A stretch of 6,350 nucleotides of DNA from JACAEY01 sp049700155. Lineage in GTDB: Bacteria; Nitrospirota; Thermodesulfovibrionia; Thermodesulfovibrionales; SM23-35. This document shows positions 1 through 5,459 of the stretch, one piece after another; position 1 is the first letter of the stretch; each line of letters begins with the position of its first letter. The stretch lies in the NCBI GenBank assembly GCA_049700155.1, contig JBNAVX010000132.1, positions 1 through 6,350 on the forward strand, in the 5' to 3' direction. The notes beneath the pieces were generated by a model that saw nothing but the letters and a program-made list of their open reading frames with translations, searched no databases and had not been told where the DNA came from. The translations under genes and the position numbers were made by a program.

Positions 1-18
1 CCCCGACTAAAGTCGGGG
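1..18. repeat. Perfect GC-rich hairpin, terminator or IS200/IS605-type end
   Basis: CCCCGACTAAAGTCGGGG is a perfect inverted repeat: a 7-bp stem with a 4-nt loop (8 bp if the loop is reduced to AA). Read on the minus strand it lies about 30 bases after the mqnA stop, where a terminator would be expected, but any T-tract would be left of base 1 and cannot be seen. Read on the plus strand it is followed by AGCTTCAC, and a GC hairpin followed by such a sequence resembles the right ends of IS200/IS605-type elements and the 3' part of TnpB guide RNAs. No T-run follows on the plus strand. The hairpin is certain; its role is undecided. Confidence 0.6.
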
Positions 19-50
19 AGCTTCACTCATAAATTTATGAATTAAGTGGG

Positions 51-920
51 CTAAAGTAAACATAATTCTTCTGAATACTTTCTGAACAATTCAAGACCTT
101 TCACATGTTCCTCGTTAAAGTCAAAAGATATACCTTTCCAGTAAGAATATATCTCTTCTTCTGTCAGAAGCAACCTATGACGCTCAAGAAGTAATGGCTT
201 TAATTCAGAGGCTATTTCATAAAGATGTTTTTTTGCGAGTATTTTAGACCTATCAAGGTCTCGACTAAATCTATTTATGAGTTCTGTCTTTTCTATTAAC
301 ATATCTTTTCTTACAATCCAGAGGGCGAAGACAAAAGGAAGACCAGTGTTTTTAAACCACAAATCTCCGAGGTCATAAATATAAATATGTCCTGAGTTTT
401 GAGTTCTGAGTTCTGGGTTTTTCTTTTCACCTGTAACTATCTTTTTCGCCTTTAATGCGTCGTCACCGATACAGAGAAAGGAGTCTGCTTTATCCAATAA
501 AGATTCGATTTTTTCATCTGTTGATTCAAGAATAGATTCAACCTTCAAAAATTTTCTCAGAATTATATCAAGGAGAACAACAGATGTATCTGACTGCGAA
601 GATGTTAAAATCCTTCTTCCTTTTAATCTTTCTATGGGTATTCTACTAAGCAGGAATATGCTTTCGATAGGACCTTTTGAGCTAAGAGAATGACCGTCAA
701 TGAAAACATATCTATCCTGATATCTCAGGAATTCTATTGATGAAGATGGACTTAAATCTATTTCGCCATTTCTGAGCATCCTGTTCAAAAAAGATGGAAC
801 ACCCTCAATAAAATCATATTGTGAACAGTCACATTCCCTCTGGAGCATATAAAAGATGGGGAAGAGATTAGCAAACGTAATCTTGCCTATCCTTAAAGAA
901 GACCTTCGATTTTCTGACAT
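51..920 (-). CDS. mqnA: Chorismate dehydratase, MqnA-like (futalosine menaquinone pathway)
   Basis: Predicted 289-residue cytoplasmic enzyme of the MqnA/MqnD periplasmic-binding-protein-like fold. MqnA dehydrates chorismate to 3-[(1-carboxyvinyl)oxy]benzoate, the first step of the futalosine route to menaquinone. Visible family signatures are the N-terminal LRIGKITFANLFPIF (residues 9-23), GEIDLSPSSSIEF (52-64), SSQSDTSVVLL (107-117), IGDDAL (151-156) and the YDLGDLW...TGLPFVFALW block (182-201). Length is normal or slightly long. The ATG at 920 places the conserved LRIG motif nine residues in, as usual, although no strong Shine-Dalgarno precedes it. Residues about 165-180 look like an insertion relative to the family, and residues 169-176 are encoded by tandem 7-base repeats (see 394-421). 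MqnD is the main alternative, but the N-terminal and SPSSSIEF motifs favour MqnA. No other mqn genes are in view; the gene is divergent from the lipoyl transferase operon. Confidence 0.85.
   Translation of the reverse strand: MSENRRSSLRIGKITFANLFPIFYMLQRECDCSQYDFIEGVPSFLNRMLRNGEIDLSPSSSIEFLRYQDRYVFIDGHSLSSKGPIESIFLLSRIPIERLKGRRILTSSQSDTSVVLLDIILRKFLKVESILESTDEKIESLLDKADSFLCIGDDALKAKKIVTGEKKNPELRTQNSGHIYIYDLGDLWFKNTGLPFVFALWIVRKDMLIEKTELINRFSRDLDRSKILAKKHLYEIASELKPLLLERHRLLLTEEEIYSYWKGISFDFNEEHVKGLELFRKYSEELCLL
394..421 (-). repeat. Heptanucleotide tandem repeat inside mqnA
   Basis: On the plus strand the units are GAGTTTT, GAGTTCT, GAGTTCT and a degenerate GGGTTTT, so four 7-base units with two identical copies in the middle (AGAACTC on the coding strand). 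They encode roughly P-E-L-R-T-Q-N-S. Seven is not a multiple of three, so gain or loss of one unit would shift the frame of mqnA. Confidence 0.8.
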
Positions 921-1224
921 CTTAGATTTTTCTTCACTTGAAAAATTTGTTTAAAAATAATTGTTATAGATTTAATAATAACAAAGATTTAAGAATTATT
1001 GGTCTTCTTTTAATAAATATGAATAATGTGTTAAAGCAGATGCTGCGAGCCTGATTAGAACCTAACAATAACCTTTAACATATTATCTGTGGTCTAAGCT
1101 CCATAATCTGTAAAAAATCAATATAATATTCTTTAAAGGCAAGGACAATAGACACATTTTACAAATTTTAATATTAGCAATGTCTTCATTCTTTGAGTTG
1201 AAGCAGATATTTTTATAGGGTTAC
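921..1224. other. Divergent intergenic spacer between mqnA and the lipoyl transferase
   Basis: No gene is seen in these 304 very AT-rich bases. They hold a long imperfect inverted repeat (1023-1086). There is a perfect TATAAT at 1122-1127 on the plus strand, but without a recognisable -35 at the right distance. On the minus strand a TATAAC (963-968) lies 42 bases before the mqnA ATG, also with only a weak -35. Promoters for both divergent units must lie here, but I cannot place them securely. Confidence 0.5.
1023..1086. repeat. Long imperfect inverted repeat with structured loop
   Basis: ATAATGTGTTAAAG (1023-1036) pairs with CTTTAACATATTAT (1073-1086): 14 positions, 13 Watson-Crick and one G-U. 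The 36-base interior contains two small possible hairpins: GCAG-ATG-CTGC (1036-1046, competing for G1036 with the outer stem) and TTAG-AAC-CTAA (1055-1065). No T-tract follows on either strand, so it is not a standard terminator. It could be a structured leader, a small RNA or a chance AT-rich palindrome. Confidence 0.45.
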
Positions 1225-2007
1225 ATGTCAGATTACTGGCGTTATATTGATAGTGGATTAAGCAGTGCTTCTTATAATATGGCAGTTGATGAAGCGATTG
1301 CTATAAGTGTTAAAAAAGGAGATTCGCCACCAACATTAAGGCTTTATGGATGGAGTATCCCCTCTGTGAGTATCGGATACTCACAGAAGGTGAGTGATAT
1401 TGATTTTGATTATTGTAAAAAGAAAGGCATCCCTATTGTCAGAAGGCCCACTGGAGGTCGTGCAATTCTACACAGCAATGAAATCACATACAGTTTTTCT
1501 GTAAAGACAGATGATGTATTGTTTTCAAAAAATCTTCGGGATAGTTATAGAAAGATAAGTAAAGCCTTTGTTGTTTTCTTTTTAAAAATTGGTCTTTCAC
1601 CGGACGTAAGATTATTAAGAGAAACTCGTCATTCAAGGAGCCCTTTATGCTTTGAATCTGTATCATATGGAGAAATTACTATAAAAGATAAAAAGATAAT
1701 TGGTTCTGCTCAAAAACGATGGAATGATGGATTACTACAGCAAGGTTCAATCCCGATAAGTATTGATAGAGAAGAGATGGAAAGGGTATTCAGATTACAG
1801 TCACCAATTGAAGGAAGATTAGTTGGACTTAAAGAAATTATTCATCAATTAAATTATGAAGTGCTTAAAAACATTATAAAGGACTCTTTTGAAGAGGTAT
1901 TTGATAAAGCCCTTTTAAAATTGCCTCTTTCTAAAGAGGAGACATCACTCGCTATGGAGCTTGAGAGCAAAAAATATCTTTCTCCTGATTGGAATTTTAT
2001 GAGATAG
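1225..2007 (+). CDS. Lipoate/octanoate-protein transferase, LipM/LplA family
   Basis: 260-residue cytoplasmic protein of the BirA/LplA/LipB fold. It probably transfers octanoyl from acyl carrier protein (LipM type), or lipoate (LplA type), to the lysine of lipoyl domains such as GcvH or the 2-oxoacid dehydrogenase E2. Motifs visible: N-terminal DxGxxxxxYNMAVDEA (9-24), SIPSVSIGYSQK (44-55), RRPTGGRAILH (73-83), LCFES with Cys142, and KKIIGSAQKRWNDGLLQQGSIPI, carrying the ligand-contacting Lys157. Cys142 is in the loop where LipM-type enzymes keep their catalytic cysteine, and the short length without an extra C-terminal domain fits LipM better than full LplA; the exact activity is inference. 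Upstream AGGG at 1217-1220 is a weak, close ribosome site. It heads a plus-strand run, 29 bases before the MoaE-like gene. Its coding sequence contains a perfect 12+1+12 palindrome (1363-1387). Confidence 0.85.
   Translation: MSDYWRYIDSGLSSASYNMAVDEAIAISVKKGDSPPTLRLYGWSIPSVSIGYSQKVSDIDFDYCKKKGIPIVRRPTGGRAILHSNEITYSFSVKTDDVLFSKNLRDSYRKISKAFVVFFLKIGLSPDVRLLRETRHSRSPLCFESVSYGEITIKDKKIIGSAQKRWNDGLLQQGSIPISIDREEMERVFRLQSPIEGRLVGLKEIIHQLNYEVLKNIIKDSFEEVFDKALLKLPLSKEETSLAMELESKKYLSPDWNFMR
1363..1387. repeat. Perfect 12+1+12 inverted repeat inside the lipoyl transferase gene
   Basis: TCTGTGAGTATC (1363-1374), a single G (1375) and GATACTCACAGA (1376-1387) form a perfect inverted repeat over codons for SVSIGYSQ. 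As RNA it would be a 10-bp stem with the 5-nt loop TCGGA, about 140 bases into the message. A further GGTGAGTGAT at 1389-1398 repeats part of one arm directly. Confidence 0.85.
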
Positions 2008-2022
2008 ATAAGTTAAGTGTTT

Positions 2023-2030
2023 AAAGGAGG
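2023..2030 (+). promoter_or_regulatory. Strong Shine-Dalgarno for the GTG start at 2037
   Basis: AAAGGAGG lies six bases before GTG 2037. It fixes the GTG as the start of the MoaE-like gene; there is no ATG at the beginning of the conserved region. Confidence 0.85.
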
Positions 2031-2036
2031 TTTCAA

Positions 2037-2387
2037 GTGATTGAAAAATGGATAAATGATGTAAGGTCAAGTGCAAAACCTGATGACCTCGGTATGATTC
2101 TCATTCATAATGGAATCGTAAGGGGTACATCAAAAGATGGAAAGAAAGTAAGAGGGATCCATCTCTCTTATGATAAAGAAAAACTAAATTCCCTGATAAC
2201 AGAATTCAGTAAAAACAAAGGTATATTAGCAATTAAGGTATGGATTAATGAAGGAACCCTTAATATTGGTGATGACATAATGTATGTGTTAATTGCAGGA
2301 AGATTTAGAAACGATGTCCTGGCAACCTTTGAAGAGTTATTATCAAAGATAAAAAGGGAAATTGTCTCAGAAAGAGAGTTTTTTTAG
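2037..2387 (+). CDS. MoaE-like protein with degenerate active site
   Basis: 116 residues, GTG start with a strong Shine-Dalgarno. The sequence follows the MoaE fold, the large subunit of molybdopterin synthase, which transfers sulfur from MoaD to precursor Z in molybdenum cofactor synthesis. Matches by eye to E. coli MoaE: G-x-VR (26-29), the region after it with LSYDKEKLNSLI, the V-x-x-x-EGTLNIGDDIMYVLI strand pair (68-86), and SKIKRE, where Lys106 aligns with catalytic Lys119. It is shorter than normal MoaE (about 150) because the C-terminus is missing. Other hallmark residues are lost: the HR-x-G before the GD motif reads INEG, the AHRSSAF motif reads GRFRNDV, and the position of Lys126 in the WKRE motif reads SERE. 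It may bind a partner without catalysing, or act on another substrate. No moaD is seen. Confidence 0.7.
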   Translation: MIEKWINDVRSSAKPDDLGMILIHNGIVRGTSKDGKKVRGIHLSYDKEKLNSLITEFSKNKGILAIKVWINEGTLNIGDDIMYVLIAGRFRNDVLATFEELLSKIKREIVSEREFF

Positions 2388-2425
2388 AAAAATAGGATCT
2401 TCTTCACCAGATTATGATACTTTGC

Positions 2426-2434
2426 TGTTATAAT
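2426..2434 (+). promoter_or_regulatory. Extended -10 promoter giving a possibly leaderless aminotransferase mRNA
   Basis: TGTTATAAT contains a perfect TATAAT (2429-2434) with the extended -10 TG one base before it. A weak TTCACC (2403-2408) is the only -35-like hexamer, at 20 bases. The ATG at 2442 is seven bases after the -10, the usual distance to the transcription start, and no Shine-Dalgarno lies between. Transcription from here would begin at or next to the start codon. Confidence 0.5.
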
Positions 2435-2441
2435 TATTACC

Positions 2442-3332
2442 ATGTTAGTCCATTTAAATGGCAAACTTATACCTGCTAAAGAGGCATTAATTTCTGTCTT
2501 TGATCATGGATTTCTTTATGGAGACGGGATTTACGAGACCATGAGAGTCTATGATGGAGTCACATTCATGCTTGATGAACACCTGAAAAGGCTATATCGT
2601 TCTGCATCAATGATAGGACTTACAATCCCTGTTGAGGCAGATTCATTAAAGAATAGGGTTTATGATACCCTTATTGCCAACTCACTAAAAGATGCCTTTG
2701 TGAGATTGACTGTATCAAGGGGATATGGTCCTATTGGTATTGATCCTGAACTCTGTCATAGTCCGACTATTGTTATCATAGCCCAGGAGATGAAAGAACA
2801 TCCAAAATCGTTTTATGAAAAAGGGATAAGTCTCATTATCTCTGATACAAAGAGGAATCTCAAAGAAGCACTAAACCCTCAGATAAAGTCATTGAACTTT
2901 CTAAATAACATCCTTGCAAAGATTGAGGCAAAGAAAAAAGGTGTTCATGATGCCGTCATGTTGAATGTATATGATAAGCTTACTGAAAGCACAATCAGTA
3001 ATATCTTTTTCTATAAAGAAAAAGTTTTATGTACACCTTCTCCTGATTGTGGAATACTTGAGGGTATAACAAGAGGTATAGTAATTGAGATTGCAAAGAG
3101 AGAGGGCTTAACAGTAAATGAAGGTGAATTTTCAAAAGAGGACATTTATTCTGCAGAGGAGGTCTTCATAACAAATACAACACTTGAGATTATGCCTGTC
3201 TCAAGGATTGATAATAAAGAGTATCCTGTTGGAAATATAGCCAAACTACTTCACAAGGCATACAGAGAGGAAGTAAAAGCTTATATAGCAAAGATAAAAG
3301 AAGAAGGTCCATCAATATGGGGTTATCAATAA
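2442..3332 (+). CDS. Class IV PLP-dependent aminotransferase (IlvE/DAT/PabC family)
   Basis: 296 residues, full length for the fold-type IV PLP family, which includes branched-chain aminotransferase (IlvE), D-amino acid aminotransferase and 4-amino-4-deoxychorismate lyase (PabC). Visible: N-terminal DHGFLYGDGIYETMR (21-35), EHLKRLYRSA (46-55) with the phosphate-binding Arg50, the Schiff-base Lys149 in QIKSLNFLNN, Glu182 in the LTES segment that would contact the pyridine nitrogen, the GILEGITR turn (204-211) and NTTLEI (245-250). The SRGYGPIGIDPELC loop (92-105) resembles archaeal-type branched-chain aminotransferases, and the Arg/His carboxylate-binding pair of Bacillus D-amino acid aminotransferase is not obvious there, while IKSLN is shared with DAT and PabC. 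IlvE-like function is most likely, but substrate is not decided. The start is fixed by homology although no Shine-Dalgarno precedes it. One base separates its stop from deoC. Confidence 0.85.
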   Translation: MLVHLNGKLIPAKEALISVFDHGFLYGDGIYETMRVYDGVTFMLDEHLKRLYRSASMIGLTIPVEADSLKNRVYDTLIANSLKDAFVRLTVSRGYGPIGIDPELCHSPTIVIIAQEMKEHPKSFYEKGISLIISDTKRNLKEALNPQIKSLNFLNNILAKIEAKKKGVHDAVMLNVYDKLTESTISNIFFYKEKVLCTPSPDCGILEGITRGIVIEIAKREGLTVNEGEFSKEDIYSAEEVFITNTTLEIMPVSRIDNKEYPVGNIAKLLHKAYREEVKAYIAKIKEEGPSIWGYQ

Positions 3333-3333
3333 A

Positions 3334-4017
3334 GTGAGAAATATCTTTAGTAGAAAAAGTTTAGCTGATATCATTGATTACTCAATACTTATGCCGGATG
3401 CAACATATGGAGATATTGAAAAAGTCTGTAAAGAGGCTATGCAACATGGCTTTCATTCTGTATGTATTAATCCATATTTTGTCCTTATGGCAAAAAATCT
3501 ACTCAGGGAGAGTGATGTGAAGGTAACGACAGTCATAGGATACCCCCTTGGCATGAACAATACAGATGTAAAGGTATACGAGGCGATGAAAGCCTCTCTT
3601 AATGGGGCTGATGAGCTTGATATCGTTATCAACATAGGAGCACTTAAGTCTGGTGATTGGAGAACTGTCAGGAAAGATATTTATGATGTCATATCAGCAA
3701 CACGGGAAAAAATCCATAAAACTATAATAGAGACCTGCTATCTTGACGATGAGGAGAAAAAGAAGGCGGTAGAAATAGCCCTTGAAGCTGGTTCAGAGTT
3801 TATCAAGACCTCAACAGGGTTTGGTCCCAGAGGTGCAATGACAAAAGATATCAGGCTTATTAAAGAGATTGTCAGAGACTCTGCTGGTATAAAAGCTTCA
3901 GGTGGCATAAGAACATTAAAAGACGTCTTTGAAATGATCGAGGCTGGAGCTACAAGAATAGGAACATCATCAGCAGTAAAAATATTGGTTGAATTAAAAA
4001 AAAGGAGAGGTAATTGA
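3334..4017 (+). CDS. deoC: Deoxyribose-phosphate aldolase
   Basis: 227-residue class I aldolase (TIM barrel), the usual length of the short bacterial DeoC group. It reversibly cleaves 2-deoxy-D-ribose 5-phosphate to glyceraldehyde 3-phosphate and acetaldehyde in deoxynucleoside breakdown. Signatures: IIDYSILMPDAT (13-24; most homologues have IDHTLLKP), VCINPYFV (43-50), VIGYPLGMN (67-75), ELDIVIN with catalytic Asp96, EFIKTSTGFGPRGAM with the Schiff-base Lys158, and IKASGGIRT with Lys187. All three catalytic residues are present, so it should be active. The GTG start at 3334 is one base after the aminotransferase stop, with only a weak purine-rich stretch upstream, so translation is probably coupled. 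The Tyr for His in the first motif is a mild departure. No other nucleoside catabolism genes accompany it. Confidence 0.92.
   Translation: MRNIFSRKSLADIIDYSILMPDATYGDIEKVCKEAMQHGFHSVCINPYFVLMAKNLLRESDVKVTTVIGYPLGMNNTDVKVYEAMKASLNGADELDIVINIGALKSGDWRTVRKDIYDVISATREKIHKTIIETCYLDDEEKKKAVEIALEAGSEFIKTSTGFGPRGAMTKDIRLIKEIVRDSAGIKASGGIRTLKDVFEMIEAGATRIGTSSAVKILVELKKRRGN
4002..4007 (+). promoter_or_regulatory. Shine-Dalgarno supporting the TTG start at 4014
   Basis: AAGGAG (inside AAAGGAGAGG) lies six bases before TTG 4014, within the last codons of deoC. It is the main evidence that the small coiled-coil gene begins at this TTG. Confidence 0.75.
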
Positions 4018-4232
4018 AAGAAGAAAAGATATTAAAGGAAAGGATTAATCTTCTTGAAAAGGAGATCGCAACTCTTACTGAAAAGATAGAGGAGATGGAA
4101 TCTACTTTAAAAGAGATGAATGATATCAAACTCGAGATCAAGGGATTAAAATTATTTCTTGGAAGGGAATATCCTGGCTTCAAAAACCAGTTTCCTGAGA
4201 TAATCAAGAAGATATTACCTGTTAAAAAATAA
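4014..4232 (+). CDS. Small coiled-coil protein of unknown function
   Basis: 72 residues, rich in Lys and Glu. Residues 3-45 show a heptad-like pattern of Ile, Leu and Met typical of a two-stranded coiled coil; the tail (about 46-72, FLGREYPGFKNQFPEI...) has aromatic and proline residues and ends in a basic stretch. No signal peptide or membrane segment. I do not recognise the family. The start is TTG and overlaps the deoC stop as TTGA, with a good Shine-Dalgarno, so translation is likely coupled to deoC. It is the last gene of the plus-strand run and ends 17 bases before a convergent gene. Low-complexity coiled coils can arise as false ORFs, but the Shine-Dalgarno, the 4-base overlap and the full coverage of the coding frame argue for a real gene. 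It may form a dimer or act as a linker. Confidence 0.7.
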   Translation: MKEEKILKERINLLEKEIATLTEKIEEMESTLKEMNDIKLEIKGLKLFLGREYPGFKNQFPEIIKKILPVKK

Positions 4233-4249
4233 TTCCTTTATAGATAAAA

Positions 4250-5047
4250 TTATCTCTTTGCTACAGGGTCTTTTTTAAGGACAGGAGAGCGGTCCCCGTT
4301 ACAGAGGACATCAATAATTCTTTCAAGGGATTTTTGATGGAGTTTTCTTATATCTTCTTTCCTTATGGAGGTAATTAGATTCTTATCTATGAAATCCCCA
4401 ACTCTTTCTTTATTCAGCCCCGAGAGAAAGAGTACTCCTCTAAATATCCTCTTATTAGTTTTAAAGGAAAAGATGGCTCGCTCAAGAGAATCTTCAAGGA
4501 ATCTATCATTTCTGAGCTGGATATCCTTATCAATCCCTATTGCCTGAAACCAATATTTTCTGTCAATAAGGCTATCTGCCCTGAGTTCGAGAAAGGCATG
4601 TTCTATATTTTTGCCATTCGTATAAATACCATGTGCAACAGTATCAGCTGCAAGGTGGCTTATATATCCAAGTGAGAAAGTCTTTTCAGATGGCTTCTTT
4701 GCAGATTCTAAAAGGCTGAATCCCACCTCCCATGTATGGGAATTCTTTTCTATAGGCAGGAGGTTCTTTGCAAGTATAATATCAGCCATAATATTTCCAT
4801 AAAGGAAGTCCCCTTTATAATGTTTTAAGAGATTGAATACCCATGCAGGAAGAAGTGAGCCAAGATAATAAATCTCGTTTCCCAGATAAATATGTGTTAA
4901 AGGACCCCATGCAAAAGCAGAGGAGGGAATAATAAGAAAATATAAAATCACACATAATATAAAAAGCATTGAAGAATTATAGCAGATACATTTATATTCA
5001 ATCAAATAACCGAATTGCCTCATCAAAAATCTATATGAAAATATCAC
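4250..5047 (-). CDS. Exported zinc-dependent phospholipase C-like protein
   Basis: 265 residues (239 if the ATG at 4969 is used). A hydrophobic segment (27-41) followed by PSSAFA and then WGPLTH is a signal peptide with cleavage expected before Trp47. The mature protein shows the ligand series of Bacillus cereus phospholipase C/P1 nuclease type trinuclear zinc sites: Trp47, His52, Asp89 (GNIMADI), His104 (SHTW), His131, Asp135 and His139 (ISHLAADTVAH), and His150 with Glu154 (EHAFLE). Such enzymes cut phospholipid headgroups; here the substrate is unknown. Start choice: GTG 5047 has AGGAG five bases upstream and gives the signal peptide a basic n-region; ATG 4969 gives a short signal without positive charge and no Shine-Dalgarno but a perfect extended -10 just before it. 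I favour 5047. The gene stands alone and converges on the coiled-coil gene. Confidence 0.82.
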   Translation of the reverse strand: MIFSYRFLMRQFGYLIEYKCICYNSSMLFILCVILYFLIIPSSAFAWGPLTHIYLGNEIYYLGSLLPAWVFNLLKHYKGDFLYGNIMADIILAKNLLPIEKNSHTWEVGFSLLESAKKPSEKTFSLGYISHLAADTVAHGIYTNGKNIEHAFLELRADSLIDRKYWFQAIGIDKDIQLRNDRFLEDSLERAIFSFKTNKRIFRGVLFLSGLNKERVGDFIDKNLITSIRKEDIRKLHQKSLERIIDVLCNGDRSPVLKKDPVAKR

Positions 5048-5312
5048 AATGTCTCCTGGTAAAATTTATAGTAGCATACCCGTCTAAGGTTAGTAGGTTA
5101 GCAATGAAGGAAAATGATTCATTAATAGAAAAATTAAGCTCAAGCCTAAAATATACATTCCCCTTCTTTACAATACTTGCTCTCTGTCTTACTTATCAAA
5201 AAATACCATCTCTTTATTGTTACTCTCAGGATGACGTGATGAGGATATTATGTCAAGAAATATGAGAAGTGTCCCAATCCTATTGACCCATTCGTTTTCT
5301 CAACTTTTCTTT
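5048..5312. other. Gene-poor spacer between the phospholipase C-like gene and attC
   Basis: No recognisable gene on either strand. Open frames on the plus strand here give unremarkable sequence, and the frames opposite are short. On the minus strand one frame stays open for about 50 codons (near 5050-5200) and reads like ordinary protein, but it has no plausible start or ribosome site, so a gene remnant is only a possibility. A TTGACA on the minus strand near 5250 has no -10 at the right distance. Confidence 0.5.
5053..5057 (-). promoter_or_regulatory. Shine-Dalgarno for the GTG start of the phospholipase C-like gene
   Basis: CTCCT on the plus strand is AGGAG on the minus strand, five bases before GTG 5047. 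It favours the longer form of the protein over the internal ATG at 4969. Confidence 0.55.
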
Positions 5313-5394
5313 TCATAACGCTGAAGCTCAGGGGTTTTTAATGGCGGCGTGATTTTCGCCGCTGTTAAAAATCACCTGAAGCGACTTGTTATGC
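5313..5394 (-). repeat. attC: Integron attC-like recombination site
   Basis: Read on the minus strand: R'' GCATAAC (5394-5388), spacer AAGTC, L'' GCTTCAGG (5382-5375), a stem of TTTTTAA and GCGGCG around an AAAATCA loop with matching CGCCGC and TTAAAAA, then L' CCTGAGC, spacer TTCAGC and R' GTTATGA (5319-5313). The R boxes pair over six bases, the spacers are unpaired, and the L boxes pair except for one extra T on the L'' side. This order, the one extrahelical base on the L'' arm, the unpaired spacers and the 82-base length are the attC hallmarks. The boxes depart from the RYYYAAC/GTTRRRY consensus at single positions. Cleavage would fall between bases 5319 and 5318. The orientation puts it directly after the minus-strand TPR gene, as in a gene cassette. 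Confidence 0.8.
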
Positions 5395-5459
5395 GTTTTT
5401 CAATTTATTTTTAACTATTCTTTAGTTGCTACCAATTTAAGTTGCTTATTATATTCTTT

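Noticed and set aside
27..40. Perfect 14-base palindrome TCATAAATTTATGA after the mqnA stop
   Set aside because: Short AT-rich palindromes of this size are expected by chance in a window this long; no other copies or linked motif seen.
1122..1127. TATAAT as the promoter of the lipoyl transferase operon
   Set aside because: No -35 hexamer at 15-19 bases and no TG extension; it is one of many AT-rich matches in this spacer.
1193..1219. TTGAGT...TATAGG as a promoter giving a leaderless lipoyl transferase mRNA
   Set aside because: The spacer is only 15 bases and the -10 is poor; the AGGG at 1217-1220 offers a simpler ribosome site.
4242..4255. AGATAA-AA-TTATCT hairpin between the convergent genes as a two-way terminator
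   Set aside because: Only five or six weak A-T-rich pairs, no T-tract on either strand, and it overlaps the minus-strand stop codon.
4969..5265. 98-residue plus-strand reading frame
   Set aside because: No Shine-Dalgarno, no recognisable domain, unusual composition and overlap with the promoter and start of the phospholipase C-like gene.
5241..5330. Repetitive-looking sequence around GAAGTGTCCCAATCC as a REP or IS remnant
   Set aside because: Only a five-base GTCAA/TTGAC terminal match is visible and there is no second copy in the window.
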